Shown in pieces: positions 41,953 to 50,809 of a stretch of DNA of 64,000 nt. Origin of the DNA: RI-153 sp963752935. Lineage in GTDB: Bacteria > Chloroflexota > Anaerolineae > Caldilineales > Caldilineaceae. Each line of letters starts with the position of its first letter. Positions within the stretch are counted from its first letter, which is position 1. The notes beneath the pieces are model-generated. The model did not search any database and was not told the origin of the DNA. It saw only the letters and a list, made by a program, of their open reading frames with translations. The stretch covers positions 558,001 to 622,000 of the forward strand of contig CAVWAL010000023.1 in assembly GCA_963752935.1 (NCBI GenBank), written 5' to 3'. A program made the position numbers and the translations under genes.

Positions 41953-42879
41953 CTACTTGCGAAAGATGGGATCTTGTTTGTAGAGATTCTGTAGGCCCTT
42001 TTTGAGCGACACTTTGGGCCGAAAGTCGAGGAGCCGCTCTGCTTTGTGCAGATCGGCTACCAATCGATCCACGCCGCGTTCGTTTTCCTGGTTATAGAGC
42101 AGATTGGGTTTTCTGCCCACCACCTCGCCGATCAACTGTGCCAGGTGGTTAATTGTCGTCTCTTGTCCACTGCCCACATTGATGGTCTGTTGATCCACCC
42201 CGGGGGCGGTGGAGGCGGCGACCAGGGCATGCACCACATCCTCGATGTAGACGAAATCGCGGCTCTGGTTGCCGTCTCCATAGACAACCACCGACGCGTT
42301 CTGATCGATCTGGTGCATGATGTAGGGGATGACGGGTGCGTGCGCGGGCGGGATTGTCTGTCCTGGGCCGTAGGCGTTGAAGATGCGCAGGCTCACCGTC
42401 TCGAAGCCGACCAGCCGGCCCATGACGAACAGGTAGTGCTCCGCCGCCACCTTGCTCACCGCATAGGGGGCGGCCGGTTTGACGGGTGTATCCTCGCTGA
42501 CGGGCTGCTCCGTCTGCTGCCCGTAAACAGTAGCGCTGCTGGCCAGGATCACGCGCCCTACGCCTACATCGCGACAGGCTTCGAGCAGAGCGACGGTGCC
42601 GCCGACATTGACATCGTTGTATTCTCGCGGATAAAGGATCGATGCCGGTACGCTTACCCGCGCCGCCAGATGATAGACAACATCGACCCCATGGAGCAGC
42701 GACCAGATGTTGGGAACATCGCGCACGTCGCCACGTTTGACGAAGATATCAGATGAAAACTGAACTAAGTTGCCACTGCTCATATCATCAAGCACGCGAA
42801 CGTAATGCCCTTCGCTGTGCAGATAGTTGGCCAGATGAGCGCCAATGAAGCCGGCGCCGCCTGTAATCAAGACTCGCAT
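41953..42879 (-). CDS. NAD-dependent epimerase/dehydratase, GalE-like
   Basis: 308 residues of the extended short-chain dehydrogenase type from 42879 (MRVLITGGAGFIG). The NAD motif TGGAGFIGAHLA is at the start; the catalytic Tyr-Lys pair occurs in YAVSK, and SSATVYG holds the catalytic Thr/Ser. It is more like UDP-glucose 4-epimerases of the short type than dTDP-glucose dehydratases (VGTAVLLEA region, EDVVHAL). A putative promoter lies at 43024-43053. It is divergent from the rmd-gmd pair and belongs to the same glycan cluster. Confidence 0.87.
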   Translation of the reverse strand: MRVLITGGAGFIGAHLANYLHSEGHYVRVLDDMSSGNLVQFSSDIFVKRGDVRDVPNIWSLLHGVDVVYHLAARVSVPASILYPREYNDVNVGGTVALLEACRDVGVGRVILASSATVYGQQTEQPVSEDTPVKPAAPYAVSKVAAEHYLFVMGRLVGFETVSLRIFNAYGPGQTIPPAHAPVIPYIMHQIDQNASVVVYGDGNQSRDFVYIEDVVHALVAASTAPGVDQQTINVGSGQETTINHLAQLIGEVVGRKPNLLYNQENERGVDRLVADLHKAERLLDFRPKVSLKKGLQNLYKQDPIFRK

Positions 42880-43023
42880 AAAGGGGGGCCTCGTCGGTGT
42901 CTTTCCTGAAATCCTCTTGGAGAACCTCCAACTGTGCGCCGGAGACGACCATCGATCTTCAGGATAGAGACCTGCTGGGTAGCGCAGAACTCGTGGGAAT
43001 GCGCCACTTGTGAATATGCGCGC

Positions 43024-43053
43024 AGTATACCATTTGCAGCAAACCGAGAGCAA
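43024..43053 (-). promoter_or_regulatory. Promoter of the GalE-like gene
   Basis: On the minus strand TTGCTC (43048-43053), 18 bases, TATACT (43024-43029). The same -35 and -10 hexamers appear before msiK. The leader begins G-CGCGCATATTCACAA, close to the leader of the ABC exporter promoter (GTACGCATTCACAAAT). Confidence 0.6.
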
Positions 43054-43211
43054 GTATACCCTGAAATTGGGGAGCGTCTAGCTTTTGCTTACGTTTGTGT
43101 ACCTTCTCGACAATTCTGCTATACTGGCTCAGTTGGCGTTACCCTTGTCGTATTTGCCAAAAGTCCATGACGAAAGTACCTGTGCAGCTTCAGGTGCAAG
43201 CGGAAAACGCA

Positions 43212-44165
43212 ATGCGTGTCCTTGTCACCGGTATTGCCGGTTTTGTTGGAGCCTGGTTAGCCGAGTATCTGCTGAGCCTGCCCGACATCGAACTATACGG
43301 AATCATCCACCGCCATGACCGTCGCATTCGACATCTGCAAGATCGAGTGACGCTCCATCGCGGGGATCTGCGTAATGCCATGTGGGTGGATGAAGTGATC
43401 CGCGATGTGCAGCCCGACTACCTGCTGCATCTGGCGGCGTGGAGTGACGTAGGCGGCAGTTGGCAGCAACCGTGGGTCTCGTACGAATTGAACATTCACT
43501 GCCAGTTGAATCTGCTTGAATCGCTGCGCCGCTCTGCGCCCGAATGTCGTAGCCTGGTTGTGGCGTCGAATGAGGTCTATGGCCTGGTGCAACTCGAGGA
43601 CATCCCCATTGATGAGGAGACGCCATTCCGCCCCAACTCGCCCTACGGCGTCAGCAAAATCGCGCAGGACATGATGGGGCTGCAATATTGGCACAATTAT
43701 CGGCTGCCTGTGGTGCGGGTGCGCAGCTTCAACCACATCGGCCCCGGCCAATCCGAAGACTTTGTGGCCAGCGCCTTTGCCCGTCAGATTGCTGAGATCG
43801 AGGCCGGGCTGCATCCACCTATCCTGCAGGTGGGGAATTTAGATGCCATCCGCGACTTTACGGATGTGCGCGATGTGGTGCGCGCCTATTGGCTCACCGT
43901 CTGCTGCGGCGAAGCGGGGCAAGTCTACAACGTAGGCAGCGGTGAAGGGCGTTCTGTGCGTTGGATTCTGGATTCGCTGCTGTCGTTCACGGCTACCGCA
44001 ATCGAGGTTCAGCAAGATCCGAACCGTTTGCGCCCTAGCGACGTTCCTAAGAGTATCTGCGACAACCGCCGCCTTGTGAAGACCACCGGTTGGCGCCCTG
44101 AAGTGGATCTACGACAAACGTTGGCCGAAATCCTCGACGGCTGGCGAGCGGAGATCGCAGGATGA
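43212..44165 (+). CDS. rmd: GDP-6-deoxy-D-mannose reductase (Rmd-like)
   Basis: 317 residues (start at MRVLVTGIAGFVG; the ribosome site is weak, and an ATG 45 bases upstream is also open). Extended SDR with the NAD(P) motif TGIAGFVGAWLAEYL, SNEVYG, Tyr-Lys in YGVSK, and the Rmd-type region RVRSFNHIGPGQSEDFV and QVGNLDAIRDFTDVRD. Rmd reduces GDP-4-keto-6-deoxy-mannose to GDP-D-rhamnose. The adjacent gmd gene makes its substrate, so the pair is well supported. The 49-base gap and shared strand indicate an operon. Confidence 0.88.
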   Translation: MRVLVTGIAGFVGAWLAEYLLSLPDIELYGIIHRHDRRIRHLQDRVTLHRGDLRNAMWVDEVIRDVQPDYLLHLAAWSDVGGSWQQPWVSYELNIHCQLNLLESLRRSAPECRSLVVASNEVYGLVQLEDIPIDEETPFRPNSPYGVSKIAQDMMGLQYWHNYRLPVVRVRSFNHIGPGQSEDFVASAFARQIAEIEAGLHPPILQVGNLDAIRDFTDVRDVVRAYWLTVCCGEAGQVYNVGSGEGRSVRWILDSLLSFTATAIEVQQDPNRLRPSDVPKSICDNRRLVKTTGWRPEVDLRQTLAEILDGWRAEIAG

Positions 44166-44214
44166 GCTATACCCAACAGTGCCAAAAGAACCATTCGTTT
44201 AAAGGAGACACTCT

Positions 44215-45204
44215 ATGCCTATCGCGTTAGTCACCGGCATCACCGGGCAGGATGGCAGCTATCTGGCCGAGTTCCTGTTGGAACAGGGCTACCGAGTCAT
44301 CGGCATGGTGCGCCGTACCAGTACCATCAATTTCGACCGTATCAAACACATTCAAGACAAGGTCGAAATCGTGCAGGGCGATCTGCTCGATCAGATGAGC
44401 CTGGTCAGCATCTTGCAGAAGTATCGCCCCCAGGAGGTCTACAACCTGGCGGCGCAGAGCTTCGTGCCCACCAGCTTCGAGCAACCGGTGCTCACCGGGG
44501 AGTTTACCGCGTTGGGTGTGACGCGTGTGCTTGATGCTATCCGCATCGTGGATCCTTCGATCCGCTTCTACCAGGCGTCGAGCAGTGAGATGTTTGGCAA
44601 GGTGCGCGAGGTGCCGCAAACCGAGTCGACACCCTTCTATCCACGCAGCCCCTATGGCGTCGCCAAAGTCTACGGTCATTGGATCACGATCAACTATCGC
44701 GAGAGCTACAACATCTTCGCCTGCTCGGGCATCCTCTTCAACCACGAGAGCCCGCGCCGCGGCCTCGAATTTGTCACCCATAAGATCACCAACGCCGTGG
44801 CGCGCATCAAATTGGGGCTGGAACACGAACTGCGCCTGGGCAACCTTGAATCGCGCCACGACTGGGGTTATGCGCCCGACTATGTACGCGCCATGTGGCT
44901 AATGCTGCAACAGGAACAAGCCGATGATTACGTAGTGGCTACCGGTGAGACCCACAGCGTTCAGGAATTTGTGCAAGAAGCCTTTGGTCATGTTGACCTC
45001 GACTGGCGCCAATACGTGATTCAGGACCCGCTTTTCTACCGCCCCGCCGAAGTTGATCTGCTTGTGGGCGATCCCGCCAAAGCCGGTGCAAAACTCAACT
45101 GGGAACCAACCGTCAGCTTCAAAGAGCTTGTACGCATTATGGTTGATGCAGACTTGAACGATTGGCAACGGCGGCTGAAGCAGGATGCAGTTCTTCATTC
45201 ATAA
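44215..45204 (+). CDS. gmd: GDP-mannose 4,6-dehydratase
   Basis: 329 residues with all Gmd marks: GITGQDGSYLAEFLL, MVRRTSTINFDRIKHI, NLAAQSFVPTSFEQP, QASSSEMFGKV, the Tyr-Lys pair in RSPYGVAKVYGHW, and GILFNHESPRRGLEFVTHKI, plus NLESRHDWGYAPDYV. It converts GDP-D-mannose to GDP-4-keto-6-deoxy-D-mannose, the branch point to GDP-rhamnose or fucose; rmd upstream decides for D-rhamnose. AAAGGAGA precedes the start. The next gene follows after 8 bases. Confidence 0.95.
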   Translation: MPIALVTGITGQDGSYLAEFLLEQGYRVIGMVRRTSTINFDRIKHIQDKVEIVQGDLLDQMSLVSILQKYRPQEVYNLAAQSFVPTSFEQPVLTGEFTALGVTRVLDAIRIVDPSIRFYQASSSEMFGKVREVPQTESTPFYPRSPYGVAKVYGHWITINYRESYNIFACSGILFNHESPRRGLEFVTHKITNAVARIKLGLEHELRLGNLESRHDWGYAPDYVRAMWLMLQQEQADDYVVATGETHSVQEFVQEAFGHVDLDWRQYVIQDPLFYRPAEVDLLVGDPAKAGAKLNWEPTVSFKELVRIMVDADLNDWQRRLKQDAVLHS

Positions 45205-45212
45205 GGGCCACT

Positions 45213-45998
45213 ATGTTCTACGACAGCCCGTACGGCAAACTTCACTATGTGGCCTCTCCTCGCAGCCAGAAAAAACGCGCTGCTGCGGCACGTGCCCCTC
45301 TGGTCTTGGTGGCCGGGGTTGCGTCGACAGTCTGGCACTGGCCGCCGCAAGTTCGCCATTTGGACGAGACGCCTGTCTACGCGCTTGATCTGCCCGGGCA
45401 CGGAGATTCGGAAGGTAAGCCACTCGACACCCTGGACGCCTATCTGCCTGTGCTGCTTGATTGGGCCGATCATCTGGGGTTGGATCGCTTCGTGCTGGGG
45501 GGGCATTCCATGGGCAGTGGCATTGTGCTCACCTGTATGCGCGATGCGCCCGATCGGCTGCTCGGTGCCGTCCTGGTGGGGGCGGCCGCCCAGATGCAGA
45601 TCAAGCCGTGGATCCTGGCAGGCCTGCTCAGCGACTTCGCCCATACGGCCGAGGAAATCGTCGAATGGTCCTACGGGGCGAGGGTGGGAGACAGTCTGAA
45701 AGAGAAGGCGCTGTCCCAGTTGCAGGCCCTTGATCCCAGGTTGCTGCTGACCGACTATTCGGCGTGCAATCGCTTCGACATGACCGACGATCTCGCCGAT
45801 CTGGATACGCCCACGCTGATCCTCTGCGCTGCCGAAGATCATGTGCTGCCGCCCGCGTACAGCGAATATCTGCATACACACTTGCCCAACAGCCGCCTCT
45901 ACTGTATGGAAGAGACCGGTCACATGATACAATTTGAACAACCGGAGACCGTCGCTGCCCAGTTGATTGCCTTCCTGGACGAACTCTCTGCATCCTGA
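45213..45998 (+). CDS. Alpha/beta hydrolase
   Basis: 261 residues from 45213 (AAGGG six bases upstream). The nucleophile elbow is GGHSMGSG (Ser at about 97). Also seen are LPGHGDSEGK (oxyanion side), LILCAAEDHVLPP (Asp) and ETGHMIQFEQPE (His), i.e. a full Ser-Asp-His triad. Esterase, lipase or C-C hydrolase cannot be separated. It lies in the rmd-gmd operon, but nothing shows a role in sugar metabolism. Confidence 0.9.
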   Translation: MFYDSPYGKLHYVASPRSQKKRAAAARAPLVLVAGVASTVWHWPPQVRHLDETPVYALDLPGHGDSEGKPLDTLDAYLPVLLDWADHLGLDRFVLGGHSMGSGIVLTCMRDAPDRLLGAVLVGAAAQMQIKPWILAGLLSDFAHTAEEIVEWSYGARVGDSLKEKALSQLQALDPRLLLTDYSACNRFDMTDDLADLDTPTLILCAAEDHVLPPAYSEYLHTHLPNSRLYCMEETGHMIQFEQPETVAAQLIAFLDELSAS

Positions 45999-46036
45999 AA
46001 TTTTGACAAACTGTCCACACCAGAAAACGATGAACC

Positions 46037-46615
46037 ATGGCTGAAACACTACGCATCTTTGTCAGCGCCACGCGTGATCTCGAAAGTGCCCGCGCCGTGA
46101 TCGGGCAAACGCTGGCCGAACTGCCAATTCAAATTGGCGCTGAAATCCGCCGCTACCCGGTAGACGGCGTCAGCTTCGAGACACTCTTCGAAATGATCAG
46201 CAACGTGGATCGGCTTTACTTTCTGCTGGGGCGCGACATCACCGCACCGTCAGGAGCCGAATGGGATCTCGGCCTGCGCCTGGAGCGCTCCATCCTGCCC
46301 ATGAAACTGGCCGGCGCCCGCACCGCCGCGGCCCAGGAATTTCTGCGTTTTGCACCTATCGAGTGGATCACCTTCCACAATCAACGCCATCTGGCCCAAC
46401 TGATTGGCCTCGACCTCATCGATCTGCTGCTCCACCCTAAAAACCGATACGGGCTCAACCTCACCGAGATCGAATCTCTGCGTGTCCGCCGCGCCCAACT
46501 GCGTGAGGGGATGGTCCACACCGTCGTCGATCCTGGCGGGGCAGAGGGCGGCGGCGTCCTCCTCGACCGCGAGCAGATCATTGACGAGGGTGAGGGCGTG
46601 CTGATCGAAGAGTAA
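46037..46615 (+). CDS. Hypothetical protein with DUF4062-like N-terminus
   Basis: 192 residues. The start LRIFVSATRDLESARAVIGQTLAEL follows the pattern of DUF4062 and some nucleotide-sensing domains (VFVSSTxxDLxxER), and SNVDRLYFLLGRDITAPSGAEWDL continues it in the manner of TIR- or SLOG-like Rossmann folds. The second half has LIGLDLIDLLLHPKNRYGL and an acidic end. The stop overlaps the start of the next gene (TAATG), so it is translationally coupled to a PTPS-related membrane protein, an unusual partner for this domain. Confidence 0.7.
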   Translation: MAETLRIFVSATRDLESARAVIGQTLAELPIQIGAEIRRYPVDGVSFETLFEMISNVDRLYFLLGRDITAPSGAEWDLGLRLERSILPMKLAGARTAAAQEFLRFAPIEWITFHNQRHLAQLIGLDLIDLLLHPKNRYGLNLTEIESLRVRRAQLREGMVHTVVDPGGAEGGGVLLDREQIIDEGEGVLIEE

Positions 46616-48186
46616 TGACTATGGATGCTCAGGGAAACACCCCCAACCGCGCGCCTGGCCTGTGGATCGTGGTGCTGCTCTCGATCTTTGCGTGGGCGCC
46701 GGCCACATATCCTGGCTATTGGCAGAGCCTACAAGGGTTTGCCCCCATCTTCAACTCCCGCTATCTCTCACCCATTGCCAACATAGGCATCATCGCCGAC
46801 ATCTGGCGCGGGGCGGGCAGCGCAACCTTTTTGCTCACCAACCCATTGACCGAGCTTGGTCTGGCGCCGACCCTGGCCGTGCGCATCATGTTCATCCTCA
46901 CCGTGATCGCCGGCGCCGTGGGGATCTACGTCTGGCTGCAACCGCGCTTTGGGGATCGGGCCGCCGGGCTGGCCGGGCTGATCTACGCGCTGATGCCGCC
47001 GCTGCTCAACACGATCTATGTGCGTGGAAACCTGGCCGATGCGCTGATCCTGGCGCTCTTGCCCATCGTGCTGGCCGGCGTTACATTCTATTGCGCCACG
47101 CGCAGCCCGGCCACGATCGGCCTCGCCGTCGTCGCCCTCCTTTGGATTTGGCGCACGCAGGCCGGGTTGGCGGTCTGGATCTCGCTGCTGGTGCTGCTCT
47201 ACGCCCTGCTTGTAGAGCGGGATCGCCTCGCCACACTGGCGATGCTCGTCACCGGCATTGCCGGCGCCCTCAGCCTGATCCCGATCTGGTCGATTCAAGG
47301 AGCGCCGCCCACCGTCTTCGCTGCCCATTTTCTCAACGGCTACCAACTCATCGCCGGCGGTGGAAACCCGACACAGCCCTTCGTCGTCGGCTTTGTACCC
47401 CTGGTCTTTGGGTTGATCGCTGCCTGGCTGCTCTGGCGTCGCCATCGCACAGACAAGCCCGATCTGCTCACGCCACCCTTCCTGCGCCGCCAACAGGATC
47501 GGCTGCTGGTCTTCGGCATCGTCGCCGGCGTCTTGGCGCTGCTGCTGACGTTGCGTATCACAGCGCCGCTGTGGGCAATCAGCCATGCCGACCGTCTGCT
47601 CACCTACCCCGGACAGATCTTGCTGCCGATCCTGCCCTTTCTGGCGGCGGTGGCGGGGAGTCTGCCTGCGCTGCTGCCTGTGCTGGCGCGGCGAAGTTAT
47701 TGGGCCGTCCTCCTGGCCGTGACGGTGCTGGCGAGCCTGCCCTATGTGACGCCAACGTTTACCCAGTTCCCGGTGCCCGATGTGCCTGTCGCCGTCTTCG
47801 GAGATCAAATTGATATCGTGCTGCTGACCGCCGGCGTCGATGAAGAGGGTGATAACGGCGAGGGCCGCGCCATTCTCACGCTAGCCTGGCAGCCGCTGCA
47901 GCCCATCACGTTTGACTACAATCTCTTCTTTCAGGCATTGCGCGCTGATCCTGGCGGAGACGGCTACGAAGTTGTACGTCAACTCGACGCCCAACCATTG
48001 CCCGACCGCGCGGCTACTTCCTGGCAACCTGGCGAAGTCCTCACCGCCACCTATACGTTGGATTTGCCTGTGGATCCCGCCGGCGCCAACCTGCGTTACT
48101 ACTTCGGCTTCTACGACTGGCGCGACGGCAGCCGCCTTCCGCGCGGCGACAGCCCCGACGACAAGGTGATCCTCTATGGCGAGTAG
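46615..48186 (+). CDS. Polytopic membrane protein, PTPS-related/glycosyltransferase C-like (first of pair)
   Basis: 523 residues, about ten membrane helices, then a C-terminal extracytoplasmic beta domain of about 150 residues (PVAVFGDQIDIVLLTAGVDEEG). The N-terminal architecture (an outer loop after the first helix and then LTNPLTELGLAPTLAVRIMF) resembles that of 6-pyruvoyl-tetrahydropterin-synthase-related membrane proteins and GT-C enzymes that use lipid-linked sugars; assignment by layout only. The start overlaps the previous stop, and an ATG at 46621 is also possible. Confidence 0.72.
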   Translation: MTMDAQGNTPNRAPGLWIVVLLSIFAWAPATYPGYWQSLQGFAPIFNSRYLSPIANIGIIADIWRGAGSATFLLTNPLTELGLAPTLAVRIMFILTVIAGAVGIYVWLQPRFGDRAAGLAGLIYALMPPLLNTIYVRGNLADALILALLPIVLAGVTFYCATRSPATIGLAVVALLWIWRTQAGLAVWISLLVLLYALLVERDRLATLAMLVTGIAGALSLIPIWSIQGAPPTVFAAHFLNGYQLIAGGGNPTQPFVVGFVPLVFGLIAAWLLWRRHRTDKPDLLTPPFLRRQQDRLLVFGIVAGVLALLLTLRITAPLWAISHADRLLTYPGQILLPILPFLAAVAGSLPALLPVLARRSYWAVLLAVTVLASLPYVTPTFTQFPVPDVPVAVFGDQIDIVLLTAGVDEEGDNGEGRAILTLAWQPLQPITFDYNLFFQALRADPGGDGYEVVRQLDAQPLPDRAATSWQPGEVLTATYTLDLPVDPAGANLRYYFGFYDWRDGSRLPRGDSPDDKVILYGE

Positions 48187-50146
48187 AGCCTCGTCTGTGG
48201 AACACGGATCGCTCTGGCGCGACAGTTTTTTCTGGCTGGCCCTTGCGCTCACCGTCTTCGCCGTCGCCCCCTTCCTGTTGCCCGGCTACTTCTGGGGGGC
48301 CAACGATGCCCGCCACCATGTCTACTTTCTCTTCGAGTTCAACCGCCTCGTAGAAGATGGTATCTGGTGGCCACGCTGGAGCCCCGACTTCACCTTCGGC
48401 TACGGGTACCCCTTCTTCAACATCTATGGTCCACTCAGCCATTTCGTGGCCGAGCTCTTCCTGCGCTTTGCAGGATTCAGTTATACGGCCGCCGTGGAAA
48501 CTGTCTTCGGTCTGGGCATCGTAGCCAGTGCCGGGGCCATGTACGGGTATGTGCGCTCGTTAGCCGGGCGTCACGCCGGGCTCATTGCCGCCGTGATCTA
48601 CACCTACGCGCCCTATCATTTACTCTTGCTGTATGTACGCGGCAATCTGGCCGAAAGCACCGCCTTCGTCTGGCTGCCGCTCTGCCTGTGGGCCTTCCGC
48701 CAGAGTGTGCGCCGCCCCAGCCTGGGGTGGATCGCTGCGGCTGCGGTCAGCTATGCCGGGCTTCTTCTCACCAGCAACCTGATCTTCGTCCTCTTCACAC
48801 CGCTGCTTATGCTCTACATTTTGGCGCTGCTGTGGAGGGGAGCGGTCGCCGCCCCCGCCTGGCCCCGTCGCCTATGGGCGCTGGCCCGCGCCGCACTGGC
48901 ACCGGCCCTCGGCGCGCTGCTAGGGATCGGACTGGGCGCAGCCTTCCTGATTCCGCTGCTCGCAGAGCGTCACTTCGTACGCACGGACCAATGGTTCGAC
49001 GGGCGCTATGACTTCCACGACGACTTCCTCTACTTCTTCCAATGGTTCAGCCCACATTGGGGTTTTGGGGTCAGCCAGGCCGGGCCAAATGATCCCATCG
49101 GCTTTCAGATCGGTGCAGTCTTGCTTGTCTTTGCGTTGATTGGGTTGTCGGCGGCATGGCGGAACGTCCATTTGCGCGGCGAGCTCGTCGTCCTGGTGCT
49201 GGTGGCCCTGGGCGCGGCCGCCGTGAGTTGGGTTCCCTTTGCCGGCTTGTGGGATTGGCCTGTGCTGGGCAGTCTGCTGCAGTTCGCTCAGTTCCCGTGG
49301 CGCTGGCTGCCCATCAGCGTGCTCTGTCTTTCGGTGCTGGCCGGCTTTGTGGCCGAGGAACCGCCGGGATCAAGGCGACTGTCGATGTCCACGCTGGCGT
49401 TGGTCGCCGTCGCCATCCTGGGCAGCTACCCGTTGCTGCAGGTGCAGATCAGCGAACCCGCCGAGGGCCCGGTGGGACTGGCAGCGCTGATGCGTTTCCA
49501 ACGCAACGCCGACGAAATGACCGGCAGCACGGCCTGGGTACGCCAGATCCCGCGGTGGAGCCCGATTGCCGAACACTACGTCGTGGGGCTAGACGAAGCC
49601 GGGCTGCCGGTGACGCCCATTGCCTCCCTCGTGGACTATGAAGCGGTGGACTACGAACAGATTGCCGTGGGCTCCGTGCGCCATAATACCGTGATGGAAG
49701 AAATCTACTTCTGCACCGATCCCGGCACGCGCCCCGGCGAATGTGCCCCGCTCGACGATCAGCAAATTGTCTTCAACCACTTCTACTACCCGGGCTGGCG
49801 CGCCTATTTACTCGATGGCCGCCATGGCGAGGTTGTGGAAGAACTGCCCATTATCCCCGAAGGGTGCCTTTTAGCCGCAGAGGTGGCCGCCGGTCTGGAG
49901 GGTGTGGCCTGCCCGCCCTGGGTCAGCTATACAGAAAGGGCGGCCCGTATTGCCCAGCAGACGCGGGGCAGTTCGCTGGGGCGAATGGTTGTGCCTGTAC
50001 CGGCCCAGGGAGAAGGGTTCATCCTCTTGCGCTACGAAGATACCCCGGCGCGCACCCTCGGCCAGTGGATCTCCCTGGGATCACTGGGCCTATTGGTCCT
50101 TGCATTGGTGGGGCAAAGCGTGGCAGAGAGGCGAAGAAAGCCATAG
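48176..50146 (+). CDS. Polytopic membrane protein, PTPS-related (second of pair)
   Basis: 656 residues, with about ten helices and a C-terminal outside domain. It starts 11 bases inside the previous gene. Its N-terminal region (WGANDARHHVYFLFEFNRLVEDGIWWPRWSPDFTFGYGYPFFNIYGPLSHFVAELF, seen in pieces) is typical of PTPS-related membrane proteins (family name PTPS_related). These have a GT-C-like arrangement with DxR-type acidic motif NDARHH and are thought to modify extracellular glycans. No direct proof exists. With rmd and gmd in front, a role in assembling a rhamnose-rich surface polymer is a reasonable inference. Confidence 0.82.
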   Translation: MASRASSVEHGSLWRDSFFWLALALTVFAVAPFLLPGYFWGANDARHHVYFLFEFNRLVEDGIWWPRWSPDFTFGYGYPFFNIYGPLSHFVAELFLRFAGFSYTAAVETVFGLGIVASAGAMYGYVRSLAGRHAGLIAAVIYTYAPYHLLLLYVRGNLAESTAFVWLPLCLWAFRQSVRRPSLGWIAAAAVSYAGLLLTSNLIFVLFTPLLMLYILALLWRGAVAAPAWPRRLWALARAALAPALGALLGIGLGAAFLIPLLAERHFVRTDQWFDGRYDFHDDFLYFFQWFSPHWGFGVSQAGPNDPIGFQIGAVLLVFALIGLSAAWRNVHLRGELVVLVLVALGAAAVSWVPFAGLWDWPVLGSLLQFAQFPWRWLPISVLCLSVLAGFVAEEPPGSRRLSMSTLALVAVAILGSYPLLQVQISEPAEGPVGLAALMRFQRNADEMTGSTAWVRQIPRWSPIAEHYVVGLDEAGLPVTPIASLVDYEAVDYEQIAVGSVRHNTVMEEIYFCTDPGTRPGECAPLDDQQIVFNHFYYPGWRAYLLDGRHGEVVEELPIIPEGCLLAAEVAAGLEGVACPPWVSYTERAARIAQQTRGSSLGRMVVPVPAQGEGFILLRYEDTPARTLGQWISLGSLGLLVLALVGQSVAERRRKP

Positions 50147-50164
50147 GAGACGTGATGGGGGCGT

Positions 50165-50713
50165 GGCGTTAAGATAAGCAAGTGCCGGGAACTTTTCGTC
50201 GCAGCGTACAAGAAACTGGTTGTGCTCGTTGGCTACTGACCCCCCTCTAGCTCCCCCCGTAAAAGCCGCTGAGGACAGCGCCGCTGAGGACAGCGGACGT
50301 GGGGAGGACCGTTGCCGCCTACACGGAGCCGGTCGCGTTGTGGGTGCCTCCAATATAGGATCACATCTTGTACACGTCAACGGCTCCCTCTCCGCATCTT
50401 TTCGCTTACCTTTACCCATAAGGTGGGTATGAAGAGCGGATTCGTTTTGACCCTTGGTACGGGCACGAGGGGGATGGGGGCGACGTCTCGCCCATTGTCG
50501 CAGATCTCCGTCCCATCCCCCTCATGCCCCGACAACCGGCCCAATATCACGAAGAAGTATCCCAGTCGTAGAACCTAGATCGGCCGCTGTTTGCCAGACC
50601 TGTGCCGACTGCGGACTTGTGGGTAAAGGTTAGATCTTTTCGGCGGGGAGGGTTGAGGAGGGGTCTTCTGCCATCGGCGCTAAGATGAGTCCGTGCAACC
50701 TTATCTTAACGCC
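50165..50713. repeat. Repeat D-bounded intergenic block containing a nested family C element
   Basis: Perfect 14-bp inverse ends, GGCGTTAAGATAAG (50165-50178) and CTTATCTTAACGCC (50700-50713), enclose 549 bp. A related pair, CATCGGCGCTAAGATGAG and CTTATCTTAACGCCGATG (50672-50717), makes a hairpin at the right end. Within the block 50273-50304 repeats CCGCTGAGGACAGCG in tandem twice, and the C4 element occupies 50405-50633. No gene is seen from 50147 to 50809. Confidence 0.6.
50405..50633 (+). mobile_element. Repeat/MITE family C, copy C4
   Basis: 229 bp from CTTACCTTTACCCATAAG to CTTGTGGGTAAAGGTTAG. The ends match in 16 of 18 bases as inverted repeats and have an exact 9-bp target duplication, atcttttcg (50396-50404 and 50634-50642). 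The central hairpin arms are at 50467-50478 and 50512-50523. It is the cleanest copy of the family here and defines its limits. Confidence 0.88.
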
Positions 50714-50809
50714 GATGAGGGACGGCAGCGTGGCTCGATCTGGGCGATCAGGTTGATTGAACCCTTTGGCCCGATCAACCTGATGATCTCGACCTATCCG
50801 CCGTAGTCT

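Noticed and set aside
46768..47808. 346-codon minus-strand frame in the PTPS-related gene
   Set aside because: It has no membrane or enzyme motifs and lies opposite a membrane protein gene with regular helices.
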